Positions 34,477-42,095 of a DNA stretch of 64,000 bases are shown here, in pieces (position 1 is the first letter of the stretch; each line of letters opens with the position of its first letter). A model generated the notes under the pieces. That model made no database searches. It had not been told where the DNA came from and worked only from the letters and a program-made list of their open reading frames with translations. Both the position numbers and the translations under genes were made by a program. Source of the DNA: Ruthenibacterium lactatiformans (GTDB lineage: Bacteria > Bacillota > Clostridia > Oscillospirales > Ruminococcaceae). Location of the stretch: positions 107,804 to 171,803 of the forward strand of contig NZ_JXXK01000004.1 in the NCBI RefSeq assembly GCF_000949455.1, in the 5' to 3' direction.

Positions 34477-34662
34477 TCAGCGCTTTTTCGCAAGGAAGCG
34501 CCACAGGCGCGTATACCAGGCCGGATTGTTTTTCCGCCAGGCCTTGCGGTACGCCTTGTCCGCCTCTCGGGTGGACATCGGGCGCACCACGCCGGGTGTC
34601 GCGCCCGCCAGTTCCGTATTTTTGCCATACCGGACATGGGCCATTGGTTCGCGGAAAGACAT
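34477..34662 (-). CDS. Small basic protein of unknown function
   Basis: A 61-residue open frame starting MSFREPMAHVRYGKNTELAG and ending in a strongly basic tail, AYRKAWRKNNPAWYTRLWRFLAKKR given in part: five Trp and many Arg/Lys. The start has AAGGAGGAG at good spacing and a sigma-A promoter upstream, and it shares the bidirectional terminator, so it looks like a real single gene. No family is recognised. The tail could form an amphipathic helix that binds membrane or nucleic acid. Confidence 0.7.
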   Translation of the reverse strand: MSFREPMAHVRYGKNTELAGATPGVVRPMSTREADKAYRKAWRKNNPAWYTRLWRFLAKKR

Positions 34663-34695
34663 TGCGCTCCTCCTTTTCTTTTCTATACTATACGT

Positions 34696-34724
34696 ATCAT
34701 AACATTTTTCAGATCTTGCTTCAA
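34696..34724 (-). promoter_or_regulatory. Sigma-A promoter of the 61-residue gene
   Basis: Minus-strand TTGAAG (34719-34724), 17 bp, TATGAT (34696-34701). Confidence 0.7.
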
Positions 34725-34869
34725 CGACACGATGCAGCGGCCACAGCAGAGCCGCATGCGCTACGGTTCTGCATGGTTGAACGCCCTCAAGCCCATCGCG
34801 CACGGAATGCGCGTGGCAGCGGAGGGCTGCCCTATCCCCGCCCGCGTGCATACCGGCGACCGACGTGTC

Positions 34870-34898
34870 TGGCCAAAGGCGCACAGCTGTGCTACAAT
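34870..34898 (+). promoter_or_regulatory. Candidate promoter of xpt
   Basis: TACAAT (34893-34898) with a weak TGGCCA 17 bp upstream. The leader is only about 25 nt, too short for a purine riboswitch. Confidence 0.45.
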
Positions 34899-34930
34899 GT
34901 CAAAAACAACAGGTACGGAGGCAACCGGAT

Positions 34931-35506
34931 ATGGAGCTTTTAAAACAGCGGATCCTGCGGGACGGGCAGGTGAAAGAAGGCGGCGTACTCAAGGTGGACA
35001 GCTTTCTCAACCACCAAATGGATGTGACGCTGCTGAATGAGATCGGGCGTGAATTCCGCCGCCGTTTCGACGGAGCGGCCATCACCAAAATCGTTACCAT
35101 CGAGGCGTCCGGCATCGGTATTGCTGCCATTGCCGCGCAGCATTTCGGCAGCGTTCCCGTCATCTTCGCCAAAAAGACGCGTTCGCGCAATCTGGACGGT
35201 GCGCTGTATACCGCCAAGGTCCATTCTTTCACCAAGGACATTACCTACGATGTGCAGCTATCCAAAAAATTTCTCGGCCCGCAGGACACTGTGCTCATCC
35301 TGGACGATTTCCTCGCCCGGGGACAGGCGCTGCTAGGCCTCATCGACATCGTGCGGCAGGCGGGCGCGCAGTGCGCTGGCTGCGGCATCGTCATTGAAAA
35401 GCAGCAGCAGGGCGGCGGCGCGCTGGTGCGGGCAGCGGGAGTGCGCCTGGAATCGCTGGCCGTAATCGCCTCGCTGGAAAACGGCACGGTCACCTTTGCG
35501 CAGTGA
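34931..35506 (+). CDS. xpt: Xanthine phosphoribosyltransferase
   Basis: The 191-residue enzyme matches Xpt throughout: MELLKQRILRDGQVKEGGVLKVDSFLNHQ (shown split), VTIEASGIGIAAIAA, FAKKTRSRN and the PRPP loop VLILDDFLARGQALLGL. It salvages xanthine to XMP with PRPP in the cytoplasm. TACGGAGG precedes the ATG. Unlike many Firmicutes xpt genes it has no purine riboswitch and no pbuX permease beside it. A strong terminator follows, so it is a single-gene unit. Confidence 0.95.
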   Translation: MELLKQRILRDGQVKEGGVLKVDSFLNHQMDVTLLNEIGREFRRRFDGAAITKIVTIEASGIGIAAIAAQHFGSVPVIFAKKTRSRNLDGALYTAKVHSFTKDITYDVQLSKKFLGPQDTVLILDDFLARGQALLGLIDIVRQAGAQCAGCGIVIEKQQQGGGALVRAAGVRLESLAVIASLENGTVTFAQ

Positions 35507-35515
35507 CCGGCATAA

Positions 35516-35557
35516 AAACAGGGCCTGTGCTCCACAATGGGGGCACAGGCCCTGTTT
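35516..35557. terminator. Terminator between xpt and the fructokinase gene
   Basis: A 15-bp stem (35516-35530 with 35543-35557) with A-run before and T-run at the end; the genes converge. Confidence 0.88.
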
Positions 35558-35592
35558 GCATGCCGCGCATGAAAAAACGCGCAGGCTGTTCG

Positions 35593-36549
35593 TCATTCGC
35601 CGCACAGCCGCAGGATCTGCTCCCGCGCGGGCATGGCCGGGATGGCCCCCTTTGCCGCGGTGGTCAGGCTGCCCGCTGCGTTTGCAAACGCGACAATGCG
35701 CTCCCACTGTGCCTGCGGCAATATCCGCAGCTCTTCCAGCGTCTTGCCCGCAAGGCACGACAGCAGCGCTCCCAGAAAAGCGTCGCCCGCGCCCGTAGTG
35801 TCCACCGTGTCCACTTCGCAGGCAGGCAGCAGCCCGCGGCCCGCCGCAGCACGGTAGTACGCGCCCCGCGGCCCCAGCGTCACCAGAACCAGCGCCGCGC
35901 CCCGGGACGCCAGCGCGTCCGCTCCCGCCGCCAGCTGCACTTCGCCCGTCAGCAGTTCCATTTCTTCCTCCGATACTTTCACGATATCCGCCAGAGGCAG
36001 CGCGGCCAGCAGCGCTTCTCTCGCCCGCTCGGCGCTGTCCCACAAAAACGGACGGTAGTTTGGGTCGTAACTGATCATCGCCCCCGCTGCTTTTGCCTCC
36101 CACGCCGCCTCCAGCGTAGCCGTGCGGCACGGCTCGTCCGTCAGCGAAACAGAACCAAAATGAAAGATACGGCAGTCCCGCAGCAGCGCCCTGTCCACTT
36201 CGGCAGGCGCGAGCATCACGTCCGCACCCGGCTTGCGGTAAAACGTGAAGCTTCGGTCGCCCTCCGGCGTCAGCTGCACAAAGGCCAGCGTCGTGGGATA
36301 TTCCCGCGTCATACGCAGACCGCGCACGTCCACACCAGCATCCTCCATCGTCTTTTTCAAAAACGCGCCGAAAGCGTCGTCCCCCACCTTGCCGATAAAT
36401 GCGGTTTTGCCGCCCAGCTTTGCGGCCATTGCCAGCACATTGGCAGGCGCGCCGCCCGGGTTGCGCGCAAACAGCGCCATCCCCTGGCTGTTTTCCCCGC
36501 TGGGTGTAAAGTCGATCAGGCTCTCGCCCAGCGCCACGATATCAAACAT
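35593..36549 (-). CDS. PfkB-family sugar kinase, probably fructokinase
   Basis: The 318-residue protein starts MFDIVALGESLIDFTPSGEN, has NPGGAPANVLAMAAKLGG (substrate region), FIGKVGDDAFG, and the catalytic/anion-hole block DTTGAGDAFLGALL, as in bacterial fructokinases of the PfkB family. It phosphorylates a free sugar, probably fructose, with ATP. The ATG at 36549 has AGGAGGA 5 nt upstream. It is the last gene of the operon with two polyol-type dehydrogenases, which fits fructose (from sorbitol) as substrate. Other ketoses are possible. Confidence 0.85.
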   Translation of the reverse strand: MFDIVALGESLIDFTPSGENSQGMALFARNPGGAPANVLAMAAKLGGKTAFIGKVGDDAFGAFLKKTMEDAGVDVRGLRMTREYPTTLAFVQLTPEGDRSFTFYRKPGADVMLAPAEVDRALLRDCRIFHFGSVSLTDEPCRTATLEAAWEAKAAGAMISYDPNYRPFLWDSAERAREALLAALPLADIVKVSEEEMELLTGEVQLAAGADALASRGAALVLVTLGPRGAYYRAAAGRGLLPACEVDTVDTTGAGDAFLGALLSCLAGKTLEELRILPQAQWERIVAFANAAGSLTTAAKGAIPAMPAREQILRLCGE

Positions 36550-36559
36550 ACTTTCCTCC

Positions 36560-36961
36560 TCAAAGTTTTTGGCTGAATTCCACCTTTTCCCCATTGGGGC
36601 CTAGGATGGTGAAAAAGCGCACGCCCCGCGCCCAAAAAGGAAGAAACCGCACTGCGTCGTCCAGCAGCTCGTATCCACCGTCCCGCAGCAGCACGAACAG
36701 CGTATCCACGTCCGCGACGTCCAGCGCGATATGGTCGACAGCCCCGGCCCTGCCGGCCGCGCGGCCGGTTTGATAGGCTTCGATCATCAGTTCTTTCAGC
36801 TGCAAAAAGGCTACCTGTTCCCCTGCGGCTTCGTTGACCGTACGCAGCGCAACGGAGAAGCCCAGCCCTTCGTAAAAGGCCACCGTTTTCTCCAGGTCGT
36901 TTGTAGGCAGGCCGATGTGCTGCAGGCCATTTATGGTTTCCGCGATTTTTCCCACGTTCAC
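36560..36961 (-). CDS. VOC-family (glyoxalase-like) protein
   Basis: A 133-residue protein with two beta-alpha-beta-beta-beta modules: LQHIGLPTNDLEKTVAFYEGLGF, then VDHIALDVADVDTLFVLL and a final NGEKVEFSQKL. The His and Glu positions of the metal site are present. Members include glyoxalases, dioxygenases and epimerases, so the reaction is open; a role as isomerase or aldehyde scavenger in the polyol operon is possible. It starts with GTG, overlapping the stop of the dehydrogenase before it (GTGA), which argues for coupled translation. Confidence 0.78.
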   Translation of the reverse strand: MNVGKIAETINGLQHIGLPTNDLEKTVAFYEGLGFSVALRTVNEAAGEQVAFLQLKELMIEAYQTGRAAGRAGAVDHIALDVADVDTLFVLLRDGGYELLDDAVRFLPFWARGVRFFTILGPNGEKVEFSQKL

Positions 36962-38001
36962 GCCTCGCTCTCATCCACGTCGATAAGCACTTTCATCGTC
37001 GTCTCCCGGTTCGCGTCGATGTACCGGTATGCCGCCAGATAATCCCGGAACGGGAAGTGCCGGCTCATCAGCGGCTCCAACCGAACCTTGCCTTCGTTCA
37101 CCAGGCGAATGGCCTCAAGATAGTCCTCATGGCGGTACATCATGCTCGTGTTCAGATCCAGTTCATGGTCGTTGAGCACCGCAAGGTCCACGTTTGCCAT
37201 ACCCGCATACACCGCCACAAGGATGATCGTGCTGCCCTTGCGCGCGTGCCGGATGGCCTGTCCCATGGTCGTATCGTTGCCTGCGCAGTCGTAGATCACA
37301 TCCGCCTTGTCCGGGCCGAAGCATTCCGCCAGTGCTTCACCGAAGCCGTGTTCTTTTGTATTCACTGCAAAATCCACGCCGCATGCTTTTGCCAATTCCA
37401 GCCGCGGCGTGCTGATGTCGGTGATAAGCACCTGCGCCGCGCCCAGCGCCTTTGCGCTCTGGGCCAGCAGGATGCCGATGGGCCCCGCACCCAGCACGGC
37501 GATCTTCTGTCCGCGCACATCCCCGGCGCGCCGCACCGCATGTACCGTCACGGCCAGCGGCTCTATCATCGCGCCTTCGCTGTATGTCATCGTTTCCGGC
37601 AAAGGCGTCACCTTGCCCGCGTCCACGGCAAAATATTCACTGGCTGTGCCTGTCGTCTGGAACCCCATCACCCGAAGCTCCTCGCACAGATTGTACTTGC
37701 CGTGCGTGCACGGATGGCACCGGCCGCAGTAGACCTGCGGTTCGATGGTCACCTTCTGCCCTACGGCAAATCCCGTCACGCCCTCGCCCAACGCCGCGAT
37801 TTTCCCCGACACCTCGTGGCCCTGGGTGACCGGATATTTTGTGAACGGATGCTCGCCGTGATACACATGGATATCCGACCCGCACACGCCGATCTTCATG
37901 ATCTTTACCAATACCTCGCCCGCGTTGGGTGCGGGTACGGGCGCCTCCCGGAACTCGATGTGCCCCGGCGCCGTCATCACCTGCTGCAGCATTTTCTGCA
38001 T
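36958..38001 (-). CDS. Zinc-dependent MDR alcohol dehydrogenase, sorbitol/xylitol type
   Basis: The 347-residue protein has the catalytic zinc ligands (IGVCGSDIHVYHGEHPF and GHEVSG), structural zinc Cys CGRCHPCTHGKYNLC, and the Rossmann motif VLGAGPIGILLAQ. It oxidises a polyol to a ketose with NAD+. SDIHVYHG-type context is common in sorbitol, xylitol and related dehydrogenases. The second dehydrogenase (38032) precedes it by 30 nt; the kinase follows. Exact polyol not determined. Confidence 0.87.
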   Translation of the reverse strand: MQKMLQQVMTAPGHIEFREAPVPAPNAGEVLVKIMKIGVCGSDIHVYHGEHPFTKYPVTQGHEVSGKIAALGEGVTGFAVGQKVTIEPQVYCGRCHPCTHGKYNLCEELRVMGFQTTGTASEYFAVDAGKVTPLPETMTYSEGAMIEPLAVTVHAVRRAGDVRGQKIAVLGAGPIGILLAQSAKALGAAQVLITDISTPRLELAKACGVDFAVNTKEHGFGEALAECFGPDKADVIYDCAGNDTTMGQAIRHARKGSTIILVAVYAGMANVDLAVLNDHELDLNTSMMYRHEDYLEAIRLVNEGKVRLEPLMSRHFPFRDYLAAYRYIDANRETTMKVLIDVDESEA

Positions 38002-38031
38002 TCTGAATCATCCTCTCCCGTTTGTACGCGT

Positions 38032-39063
38032 TCAGCGTTTGTTTGGCAGCACCATCACTTTGATGGATTCGCCGCCCATCTGCATTTTGATCGCCTGCTC
38101 CATTTCCCCGATGCCGAACGTGTGGGTGATGAGCGGCTCCACATTGATGCGCCCCGCACTCAGCAATTCCACAGCCCGAAGATGCGTATCCGGGTTGATG
38201 AAAGAGCCGCGGATGGCAAGCTCTTTTTTGTATACGTCGAACAACGGCAGCGGAACCGTAGCCGTAGGCGCGGGCACACTGAACAGCAGCACCGTCGCGC
38301 CGAAGCCCGCGGCCTCGAAGGCACTGCGTGTGGCCGCCGTGTTCCCCACACATTCAATCACCACATCCGCGCCGCTTTTGCCCGCAGCCTCCCGCACACG
38401 GGCGGACAGGTCCTCCCGGAGCGGGTCGACAGCCAGATCCGCTCCAACGGACAGCCCGGCGCTGCGGCGCAGTTCCACCGGCTCACTGAGAATGACCTTC
38501 GCCGCGCCGGAAAGGCGGGCCAGCTGCACCATCAGCAGGCCGATGGCTCCCCCACCGATCACACATACCGTACTGCCGGGCCGTATACCCGCGGCATCGA
38601 TACCGTGCAGGCAGCACGCCAGCGGCTCGGCCATGGCTCCTGCCTCAAAGGGCAGCTCCGGTGCCAGTTTGAAGCACTGTGCCGCCGGCGCTGCGCTGTA
38701 CTGTGCAAACCCGCCGTCCCGGGTGACGCCAAGCGCCTGCAGATGCTCACAGAACTGCTTTTTACCGTCCCGGCAGGGCGTGCAGGCGCCGCAGTAAATA
38801 TTGGGGTCTACGGCGACATGATCGCCCGGCACCAAACCTTTCACATCCGCGCCTACTTCTTCTACAATACCCGCATATTCGTGTCCCAGAACCACCGGCG
38901 GCGTCACTTCGGCCGAGCCCGCCTCGCCGTGGTAAATGTGGACATCTGTACCGCACACGCCGCACGCCATCACGCGAATGCGCACTTCGTCCGCGGCCAG
39001 CGGCCGTTTTTCCATATCCCGGACTTCAAATTCCCGGTTGCCCAGAAAAAAAGCTCCCTTCAT
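38032..39063 (-). CDS. Zinc-dependent MDR alcohol dehydrogenase, second copy
   Basis: A 343-residue protein with CGVCGTDVHIYHGEAG, GHEYAG, structural zinc CGACTPCRDGKKQFC and Rossmann VIGGGAIGLLMVQ. It is related to, but clearly different from, the 36958 enzyme, so the pair probably acts on different polyols or successive steps. The ATG at 39063 has AAAGGATGG upstream. First gene of the operon, controlled from the interval shared with the divergent ROK regulator. Confidence 0.87.
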   Translation of the reverse strand: MKGAFFLGNREFEVRDMEKRPLAADEVRIRVMACGVCGTDVHIYHGEAGSAEVTPPVVLGHEYAGIVEEVGADVKGLVPGDHVAVDPNIYCGACTPCRDGKKQFCEHLQALGVTRDGGFAQYSAAPAAQCFKLAPELPFEAGAMAEPLACCLHGIDAAGIRPGSTVCVIGGGAIGLLMVQLARLSGAAKVILSEPVELRRSAGLSVGADLAVDPLREDLSARVREAAGKSGADVVIECVGNTAATRSAFEAAGFGATVLLFSVPAPTATVPLPLFDVYKKELAIRGSFINPDTHLRAVELLSAGRINVEPLITHTFGIGEMEQAIKMQMGGESIKVMVLPNKR

Positions 39064-39135
39064 CGTCGATCCATCCTTTCCGCATGTTCCCATGCCCAAA
39101 ACTTTTTTAACTCAGTTTAAAAAGATTCCAGCATT

Positions 39136-39164
39136 AGAATGCGTCTTTTTTGATGCGTTGTCAA
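39136..39164 (-). promoter_or_regulatory. Promoter of the polyol operon
   Basis: Minus-strand TTGACA (39159-39164), 17 bp, CATTCT (39136-39141). The inverted repeat at 39173-39189 lies just upstream. Confidence 0.5.
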
Positions 39165-39172
39165 GCGGTCTC

Positions 39173-39189
39173 TTCCAATTTTGTTGGAA
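39173..39189. promoter_or_regulatory. Candidate ROK operator
   Basis: TTCCAA-TTTTG-TTGGAA, a 17-bp palindrome between the divergent promoters of the polyol operon and the ROK gene. Confidence 0.55.
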
Positions 39190-39233
39190 TCTCCAAGAAT
39201 GAGTCTTTCTTTTTGTCAAGTTTTTAAAACGAT

Positions 39234-39262
39234 TTTACAAAGTGTTTTGAATGTGTTACAGT
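39234..39262 (+). promoter_or_regulatory. Promoter of the ROK gene
   Basis: TTTACA (39234-39239), 17 bp, TACAGT (39257-39262). An alternative pair TTGTCA/TACAAA lies at 39213-39241. Confidence 0.5.
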
Positions 39263-39292
39263 AAAACCACAAACAGGCGGGAGGCACTCAGG

Positions 39293-40408
39293 ATGGAGAC
39301 AGTAAATCTTTTCGGCGCACAGCGCGGGCGGGCGGCGCAGGCGGCTGCATGGGCCATGGAAAAAGAACGTTTTTCCACACAGGAGATGGCGAACGCTCTG
39401 GCGGTGAGCACGCCCACGGCCATTACTCTGCTGCGCCGCCTGGAGGGCCACGGCCTGGTGCAGCCCTGCGGGGAATTCAGTTCCACCGGCGGACGCAAGC
39501 CCCGGGCCTGGAGCGCCTGTCCCGGCGCGCGGTACGTTGTCGGGGCCGACATCACTCTGCGCCATGTCAGCCTGGTGGCTGTGGATCTCTCCGGCCAGGT
39601 GACGCGCACGCAAACCCGCACTCTGGCCTTTACGCGTACGCCCGCCTATTTTCGGGCGCTCGCCGCGTTCATCAGCGAGCTGTGCGCGGAGCTGCCCCGG
39701 CAATCGGTTTTGGGCGTCGGCCTGTCCATTCCCGGCATCATCGGCAGCGGGCAGGACCTCGTCCTGCGCTCCCACGCGCTTTCCATTCAGGGACTGCGGG
39801 CCGATGAATTCGAACAATATCTCGGCCTGCCCTGCCGCATGATAAACGACGCAAACGCCGGCTGCCTTGCCGAGGCCTGGGCCGACGTCTCTCTGCGGGA
39901 CGCGGTTTATCTCTCCCTGAGCAACAGCGTGGGCAGCGCGGTGCTCATCGGCCGCAGGCTGTATCTGGGGCACAACCTGCGCAGCGGCGAGGTGGGGCAC
40001 ACCACGCTGGTTCCCGGCGGGCGGCCGTGCTACTGCGGCAAAAGCGGCTGTGTGGACGCCTACTGCCGCGCCGGCCTGCTGCACGGCCACACCGGCGGCA
40101 GCCTGAAAGATTTCTTCCTGCGGCTGCACACGGGTGACGCCGCGCTGCGCAGCGTGTGGGACGCTTATCTGGACAACGTAGCCGTCGTAGTGAACAACCT
40201 GCGCATGATGCTGGACTGCGACGTGATTCTTGGAGGCTATGTAGGCCGATACATGGATGCAGAGCTGGCCGGGCTGCGCCGCCGCGCGGCCTTCCGCAAC
40301 ACCTTCGAGCCGGACGCCGGCTATCTCAAGGCCTGTGCCTATAAAAAAGAAGCGGCCGCCCTGGGCTCGGCCATCCCGTGGATCGAAGAATACCTGCAAA
40401 CACTTTGA
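39293..40408 (+). CDS. ROK-family transcriptional regulator (Mlc/XylR/NagC type)
   Basis: The 371-residue protein has an N-terminal winged helix (FSTQEMANALAVSTPTAITLL) and a ROK domain with the zinc-type motif GEVGHTTLVPGGRPCYCGKSG followed by CVDAYC. The DxGxT phosphate loop of ROK sugar kinases is absent (GADITL instead), so it is a regulator and not a kinase. GGGAGG precedes the ATG at 39293. It most likely controls the divergent polyol operon through 39173-39189. The YesN-like gene follows after 34 nt, so the transcript may continue into the two-component pair. Confidence 0.92.
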   Translation: METVNLFGAQRGRAAQAAAWAMEKERFSTQEMANALAVSTPTAITLLRRLEGHGLVQPCGEFSSTGGRKPRAWSACPGARYVVGADITLRHVSLVAVDLSGQVTRTQTRTLAFTRTPAYFRALAAFISELCAELPRQSVLGVGLSIPGIIGSGQDLVLRSHALSIQGLRADEFEQYLGLPCRMINDANAGCLAEAWADVSLRDAVYLSLSNSVGSAVLIGRRLYLGHNLRSGEVGHTTLVPGGRPCYCGKSGCVDAYCRAGLLHGHTGGSLKDFFLRLHTGDAALRSVWDAYLDNVAVVVNNLRMMLDCDVILGGYVGRYMDAELAGLRRRAAFRNTFEPDAGYLKACAYKKEAAALGSAIPWIEEYLQTL

Positions 40409-40442
40409 GCGCGCGGCAAAACCGCGGAAGGGAACGGTAAAG

Positions 40443-42095
40443 ATGTACAAAGCCATTATCGCAGACGATGAGGAAACGGTTCGCCGTGGGCTTGTAACGC
40501 ACTTTAACTGGGGCAAGCACGGTGTGGAAGTGGCCGGGGTATTCGACGACGGCGTCCCAGCGCTGGATTTTGTCCGCCGGAATGAAGTTGACATCATCGT
40601 CACAGACGTGCGGATGTCCCATATGGACGGCATCACACTGGCCAAAAATGTGCTGGAGAGCTATCCCGGCGTCAAAATCATATTTATCAGCGGCTATGCA
40701 GATGTGGGATATCTGCGTGATGCTCTGAAGATGGAAGCCGTAGACTATATCCTCAAATCCATCGACATTGACGAACTGGACGCGGTGATCACCAAAGTGG
40801 TGGCCATGCTGGACCAGAGGTCTTCCCAGCAGCTGGCCCTGGAAGACATGGCCCGAAAGCTGGAACAAAGCATGCCGCTGCTGCGCCAGCGCCGTTTGTG
40901 CGATCTTTTGCAGAACAATGACGAAAGTGAGGAGGACATTCTGCAAAGCATCGAATTCCTGGGCATTCCTTTGAACAGCCAGACACATTACGCCGTGCTG
41001 GTACTGCGGCTTCAGCCAAAATCAAAATGGCTCACCATGGGCAGCATGCCTGAAAAAGACCGCATCACCTTCAGTATGGCGCTGGAAGAATTGTTTGCCC
41101 GCGTATTGGCGGAATACGGCGTCAATGTCGTGTTCAAAGGGCGGCTTTCCGAATACATCGCCATTTTGGACGTAGAACATGACGAATACGAAGAAGACCT
41201 GTTGAGCGTGGCCGAGCATCTGCAGGCGCGCATACGCAGCGAAATGAAACTGGATACCATGATCGGCATCAGCGAGCCGTTCCGCGGGCTGCGCAGCGTA
41301 CGCTCCGCTTACGCCAATGCCTGCGAGGCAATCAGCCGCTGTTACCTGATCGGCAAGGATATCCCGATCTCCATCAAAAAATATGAGGACGACGGCAGCG
41401 GACGCACTCTTCGCGAACAAGCGGAAAAAGAGATCTGTGACAGCATCCTCAATGGAGATACGGCGGCGGTGCATCTGGCGCTGGAGCGCGCCGTTGCCGG
41501 CATCCGCGCCCTGCCCGGCGAGGACGAGCAGCAGAATTTCATGCTTTTCCTTCTTTTGCTGCCCACGCGCCTGATGACCAATATGCGCACGGAAAATATG
41601 GGCCCCTATGCCTCACACCTTAAATTGACGGCCAGCTTTCTGCAATGCAACAGCCTGGGAGAGCAGGAGGCGATGCTTGCTTCCGTATATGAAGATTTGA
41701 CCCTGCACCTGCAAAAAATGAGCACGCCTCACACAAATACGGTCATCAAGCGCGTGCGGGAGATCATCGCCGCGCAGTATATGGAGCAGCTTTCAGTAAC
41801 AAGCCTCGCAGAAGCCGTATATCTTACGCCCACCTATCTGTGTGTGCTGTTCAAGCAGGCCACAGGAAAGACCATCAACGAATACATCACGCAGGAGCGG
41901 CTGAACAAAGCCAAAGAATTTTTAGCGCAGACAAACATTCATCTGTATGACGTATGCTATAAGGTGGGATACCTTTCCCCCAGTTATTTTTCGCGCCTGT
42001 TCAAAAAGTACACGGGCCAAACGCCGGGCGAATACCGCGAAAACATCATGCTGAACGCCCGCCCCGCGGCCGAAAAGGAGGCGGAGCAGCTTTGA
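40443..42095 (+). CDS. YesN-type response regulator with AraC DNA-binding domain
   Basis: The 550-residue protein has a receiver domain (IIADDEETVRRGL, phospho-acceptor Asp55 in IIVTDVRMSHMDG, ILKSI for the Lys), a long middle domain of about 270 residues and a C-terminal AraC double helix-turn-helix: LSVTSLAEAVYLTPTYLCVLF and DVCYKVGYLSPSYFSRLFKK. These regulators activate sugar importer operons in Firmicutes. The partner kinase overlaps its end. The importer at 44168 is the likely target. Confidence 0.95.
   Translation: MYKAIIADDEETVRRGLVTHFNWGKHGVEVAGVFDDGVPALDFVRRNEVDIIVTDVRMSHMDGITLAKNVLESYPGVKIIFISGYADVGYLRDALKMEAVDYILKSIDIDELDAVITKVVAMLDQRSSQQLALEDMARKLEQSMPLLRQRRLCDLLQNNDESEEDILQSIEFLGIPLNSQTHYAVLVLRLQPKSKWLTMGSMPEKDRITFSMALEELFARVLAEYGVNVVFKGRLSEYIAILDVEHDEYEEDLLSVAEHLQARIRSEMKLDTMIGISEPFRGLRSVRSAYANACEAISRCYLIGKDIPISIKKYEDDGSGRTLREQAEKEICDSILNGDTAAVHLALERAVAGIRALPGEDEQQNFMLFLLLLPTRLMTNMRTENMGPYASHLKLTASFLQCNSLGEQEAMLASVYEDLTLHLQKMSTPHTNTVIKRVREIIAAQYMEQLSVTSLAEAVYLTPTYLCVLFKQATGKTINEYITQERLNKAKEFLAQTNIHLYDVCYKVGYLSPSYFSRLFKKYTGQTPGEYRENIMLNARPAAEKEAEQL

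Noticed and set aside
34663..34930. Purine riboswitch upstream of xpt
   Set aside because: The leader after the likely -10 box is about 25 nt and the purine aptamer core is absent.
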